Origin: Whalleya microplaca
Taxonomy: Eukaryota > Ascomycota > Sordariomycetes > Xylariales > Xylariaceae
Assembly: GCA_022497155.1 (NCBI GenBank)
Contig: MU385752.1
Location: 1 to 64,000 of the forward strand
Reading direction: 5' to 3'
DNA: 64,000 nt
The notes beneath the pieces were generated by a model. The model made no database searches. It was not told where the DNA came from and saw only the letters and a list, made by a program, of their open reading frames with translations. Position 1 is the first letter of the stretch. Each line of letters begins with the position of its first letter. A program made the translations under genes and the position numbers. This document shows, piece by piece, positions 61,389-64,000 of the stretch.

Positions 61389-64000
61389 CTATCTATCCAG
61401 AGCCTGTGCTTGACACTACATTCTTCAGTCAGTATCTTGCATGCTTGTAGGGGGTCTCCAAGGGGACCGGACACACTTACCATGCTGTGATACACACCCC
61501 TTTTCTGCAACAAGGAAATGTGTGTGCCGGTTTCGAGTACCTGTCCATCCCCTACCACGAAGATAACGTCGGCATTCTGAATGGTTGCTAGACGATGCGC
61601 GACAACAACCATAGTCCTGCCCTTCTTCGTCTTCTCCAAAACGGCCTGCACTCGCTTCTCCGTCTCTGAGTCCAGATTGGAAGTTGCTTCGTCCAATAGT
61701 AAGAGGCGAGGATTTCTAATGAGGGCCCTAGCGATAGATATTCGTTGCTTCTGTCCACCAGACAGCAAGATGCCTTTGATGCCGACTTTTGTATTGTAGC
61801 CCTCTGGAAGTGAAATGATAAAGTCATGAATTTCAACATCTCGGCACACTTGAATTAGTGCCTCCTCCGAAACTGCGTTGGGATCGACGCCAAGGAATAT
61901 ATTCTCTCGGATGGTGCCGTCAAATAATGAAGGCTCTTGGGCAACCAGAGAAATTGTCTTTCGATAGTCCCTTAGATTAATATCGTCAATATCAAGACCA
62001 TTGTACAAGATACGTCCAGATTTAATCTTGTAAAACCTAAGCAGAAAGTGAATCAGTGTGTGGTGATTTAAAGATGTGCCTAGATAGCTCACCTTTCCAA
62101 TATGGAGATGATACTAGTTTTACCGCAACCTGAAGAATGAGCATCAGCTAGCTGTATCCACGTTTGGATAGTCATCGTTCTCACCAGAAGGACCAACAAT
62201 GGCCGCAAACTGGCCTTGTTCAATCTATACAAGTTAATATCGAGAATATTTGCGTGAGGACAGGTCTACCTACATTCATGTCTAAGCCATTGAGGACAGG
62301 CACATCTCGAGTAGGATACTTGAACCACACGTCCTGTAACTCGATCTTAACACCCTGACCATCTTCACCGAGAGTATCGTGATTCAGAGTAGTCCCTTGG
62401 CCATCTACATTGGGCTTGACCCTCGTAGCTTGGATTCTATTTGCTGCAGCAGTTGCTTGTGCAATATCTAAGGAGGCTTAAGCATATGTTCTTTGAAGGC
62501 AGTGAGCTTTGTATACTTACTAGGCCCAAAGCTTAGCCATTGGCCTGCCCCCATAGCACCCTGGTCATACTTGTAAGTCCGCTGACCTTGAAACTCTTAT
62601 TGTTTATAGAGTTCACTTACCTGTACCACGGATATATATACAACCACTAGGAGACAGTATTAGTTTGCAATTCATACGACGTCCGGAGTACTCACAATAT
62701 TGGAAGGTCCAGTATTCTCCCGCTACCAATAAAGTCCCTCCATACCTAATACATTTATTAGCGGTTTGATGACAATCAGACTACGGAGGAACGTACCACA
62801 GAACAAAAGCCATACATAGCAACGGAAGACTATCACTTGCTGCAAATACCAACGTCGCAAACCGTGCTCTCTTGAATGCATTCTTCACATGATTCTGCAG
62901 CAACTGTTCGTACTTATCACATATGCCGTCTTCCATTGTCAATGCTGTTACTGTCCGAATGGCCCCGACTGACTCGGTGGCGAATTTGGCACTCTCAGCG
63001 AACACCTTCAGGTTCATCGCCTCGAATCTTTTCTCAACCCGAACACGAAAGAAACCTGCAGCTAGTGCTAATGGCATTGCTGAAGACAATGCCACTATGG
63101 TAAGCTTCCACCCAAAGTAGAAAGCTACAATTAGACATCCAATGACACTGAATATTGATATAATCGCGAAAGCCATGTTAGTTCCCAACAATTGCTGCAG
63201 TTGGGTAGGATCACTGGCCACAAGCCCCGTTAGGGCTCCAATGGACCGGCCTTCGCCGTCGAACCAGGACACCGGGTTTGAGATTATGTTCTGGAAATAT
63301 TCCCGCCGGTAGGTTGATGTGATATACTATCTTGGTCAGTAGGAACGAATGATAGAAATTTAGCTATGACTTACGAAAGAAATGCGGGTAGCAGCAAACC
63401 CTAGACAGAAATATCCAGTGGCAGCTGCACAGGCTAGCGCAACGAACATCAGACACCAGAAATTGGTGACGGATACGAGCACCGATCCCCAGTAGGCAAA
63501 GGAGGAGATGAGTGCTGCAAATACGAAAGCTTGCACGGGCGTACTTGCTACACTAGACGTCAGCGGGCTTATACTGAGATAGGCTTAACGAACTTACCTC
63601 CAGCGATTACAGCCCCGAAGAACATCAACAAATACCATGGCCAAAACGGCTTTTGCTCAAGTAGCATAGCCCCGAAACTTCCAAACACACCTTTTGGCTT
63701 GTGCACTGCTTCGGTGATGGTGGTACTGGAGCTATCCCGTCCCTCCCCCTTGTTGTCTTCAGGTGTCATCAGATCCATGGTCCTTTTCTCTGTTTCTGTC
63801 ACCTCAGATGATTCGTCTAGACCTTTCCCTCCCATGGAAAGCTTTTGAGAATTGGTCAACAGCCAGTAAGGTCCACCAACCTTAGCCATGAGGCTCTCAT
63901 GGTTCCCCCATTGGACGACTTTGCCTTTAGCGAGGACCACAATGTTATCTGCTTTCTTAACGGTTGATAACCGATGGGCGATCATTATAGTGGTCCGGTT
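61389..64000 (-). CDS. ABC transporter, ABCB/MDR type, 3' half (runs off right edge)
   Basis: The window holds the C-terminal part of a full-size ABCB transporter; its 5' part lies beyond 64,000. From the edge inward: the end of the first nucleotide-binding domain (MIAHRLSTV), a charged linker, the second membrane domain (SSFAYWGSVLVSVTNFWCL; then FDGEGRSIGALTG and later GAIRTVTAL), and the second nucleotide-binding domain. That domain has Walker A GPSGCGKTS split by an intron, a Q-loop (VAQEPSLFDGT), signature LSGGQKQR, Walker B LLLLDEATS and H-loop VVVAHRL. The last intron (61,416-61,480) restores the typical end YHSMCQAQALDR, stop at 61,389. At least seven small introns. All catalytic motifs seen are intact. 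Members export lipophilic compounds at the plasma membrane; the substrate is unknown. Without the N-terminus it cannot be called complete. Confidence 0.9.

Noticed and set aside
1..64000. tRNA or rRNA genes
   Set aside because: By-eye search for B-box-like GGTTCGANTCC and cloverleaf arms found no convincing candidate; a covariance-model scan would be decisive.

Overview
The window is nuclear DNA of a filamentous ascomycete (Pezizomycotina-type). Genes have short 47-80 bp introns with GTRNGT donors, CTAAC-like branch points and CAG/TAG acceptors. Lineage-typical families are present: HET-domain, KP4-like, NmrA-like, fungal bZIP, C-terminal-motor kinesin and MDR-type ABC transporter. About 40% of the window is AT-rich DNA in which C-to-T and G-to-A changes have wrecked every reading frame, as expected of repeat-induced point mutation (RIP). 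I cannot name the species.

Left part (1-26,300): a gene-free, RIP-degraded nest of retrotransposons. After a short CAG/GTCAG tandem repeat at 1-150 come an LTR-like segment (704-1024) and a Ty3/gypsy internal region whose RNase H and integrase are still readable (about 5,300-6,900). An unassigned AT-rich stretch ends in a candidate 3' LTR (10,836-11,064). A second gypsy family follows. A complete copy (13,040-20,525, 191-bp LTRs, ATAGC target duplication) sits inside an older copy of the same family (11,065-13,039 plus 20,526-25,844). The older copy also carries a solo LTR (about 12,080-12,388).

Middle (26,300-36,700): a transition zone with a frameshifted membrane-protein pseudogene, an intact HET-domain gene, a divergent pair (NmrA-like reductase on the minus strand, bZIP regulator on the plus strand) and a small secreted KP4-like cysteine-rich protein.

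Right part (36,700-64,000): two same-orientation copies of a 2.25-kb Fot1/pogo-type DNA transposon (36,720-38,970 and 51,753-54,002) bracket a conserved block: a kinesin-14, a LOA1/VPS66-like acyltransferase and the valine/isoleucine enzyme dihydroxy-acid dehydratase. The second copy lies inside a coding exon of a 922-codon coiled-coil protein gene. Removing the element and one TA gives a continuous frame. Then come an amino-acid permease of the Aa_trans type, a small hydrophilic LEA-like protein with a CRE-type site upstream, a 2.3-kb gene-poor stretch, and the 3' half of an ABCB (MDR) transporter that runs off the right edge.

The genes do not form one pathway. The main features are the contrast between RIP-wrecked repeats and intact genes, the self-nested retroelement, and the transposon-split gene.
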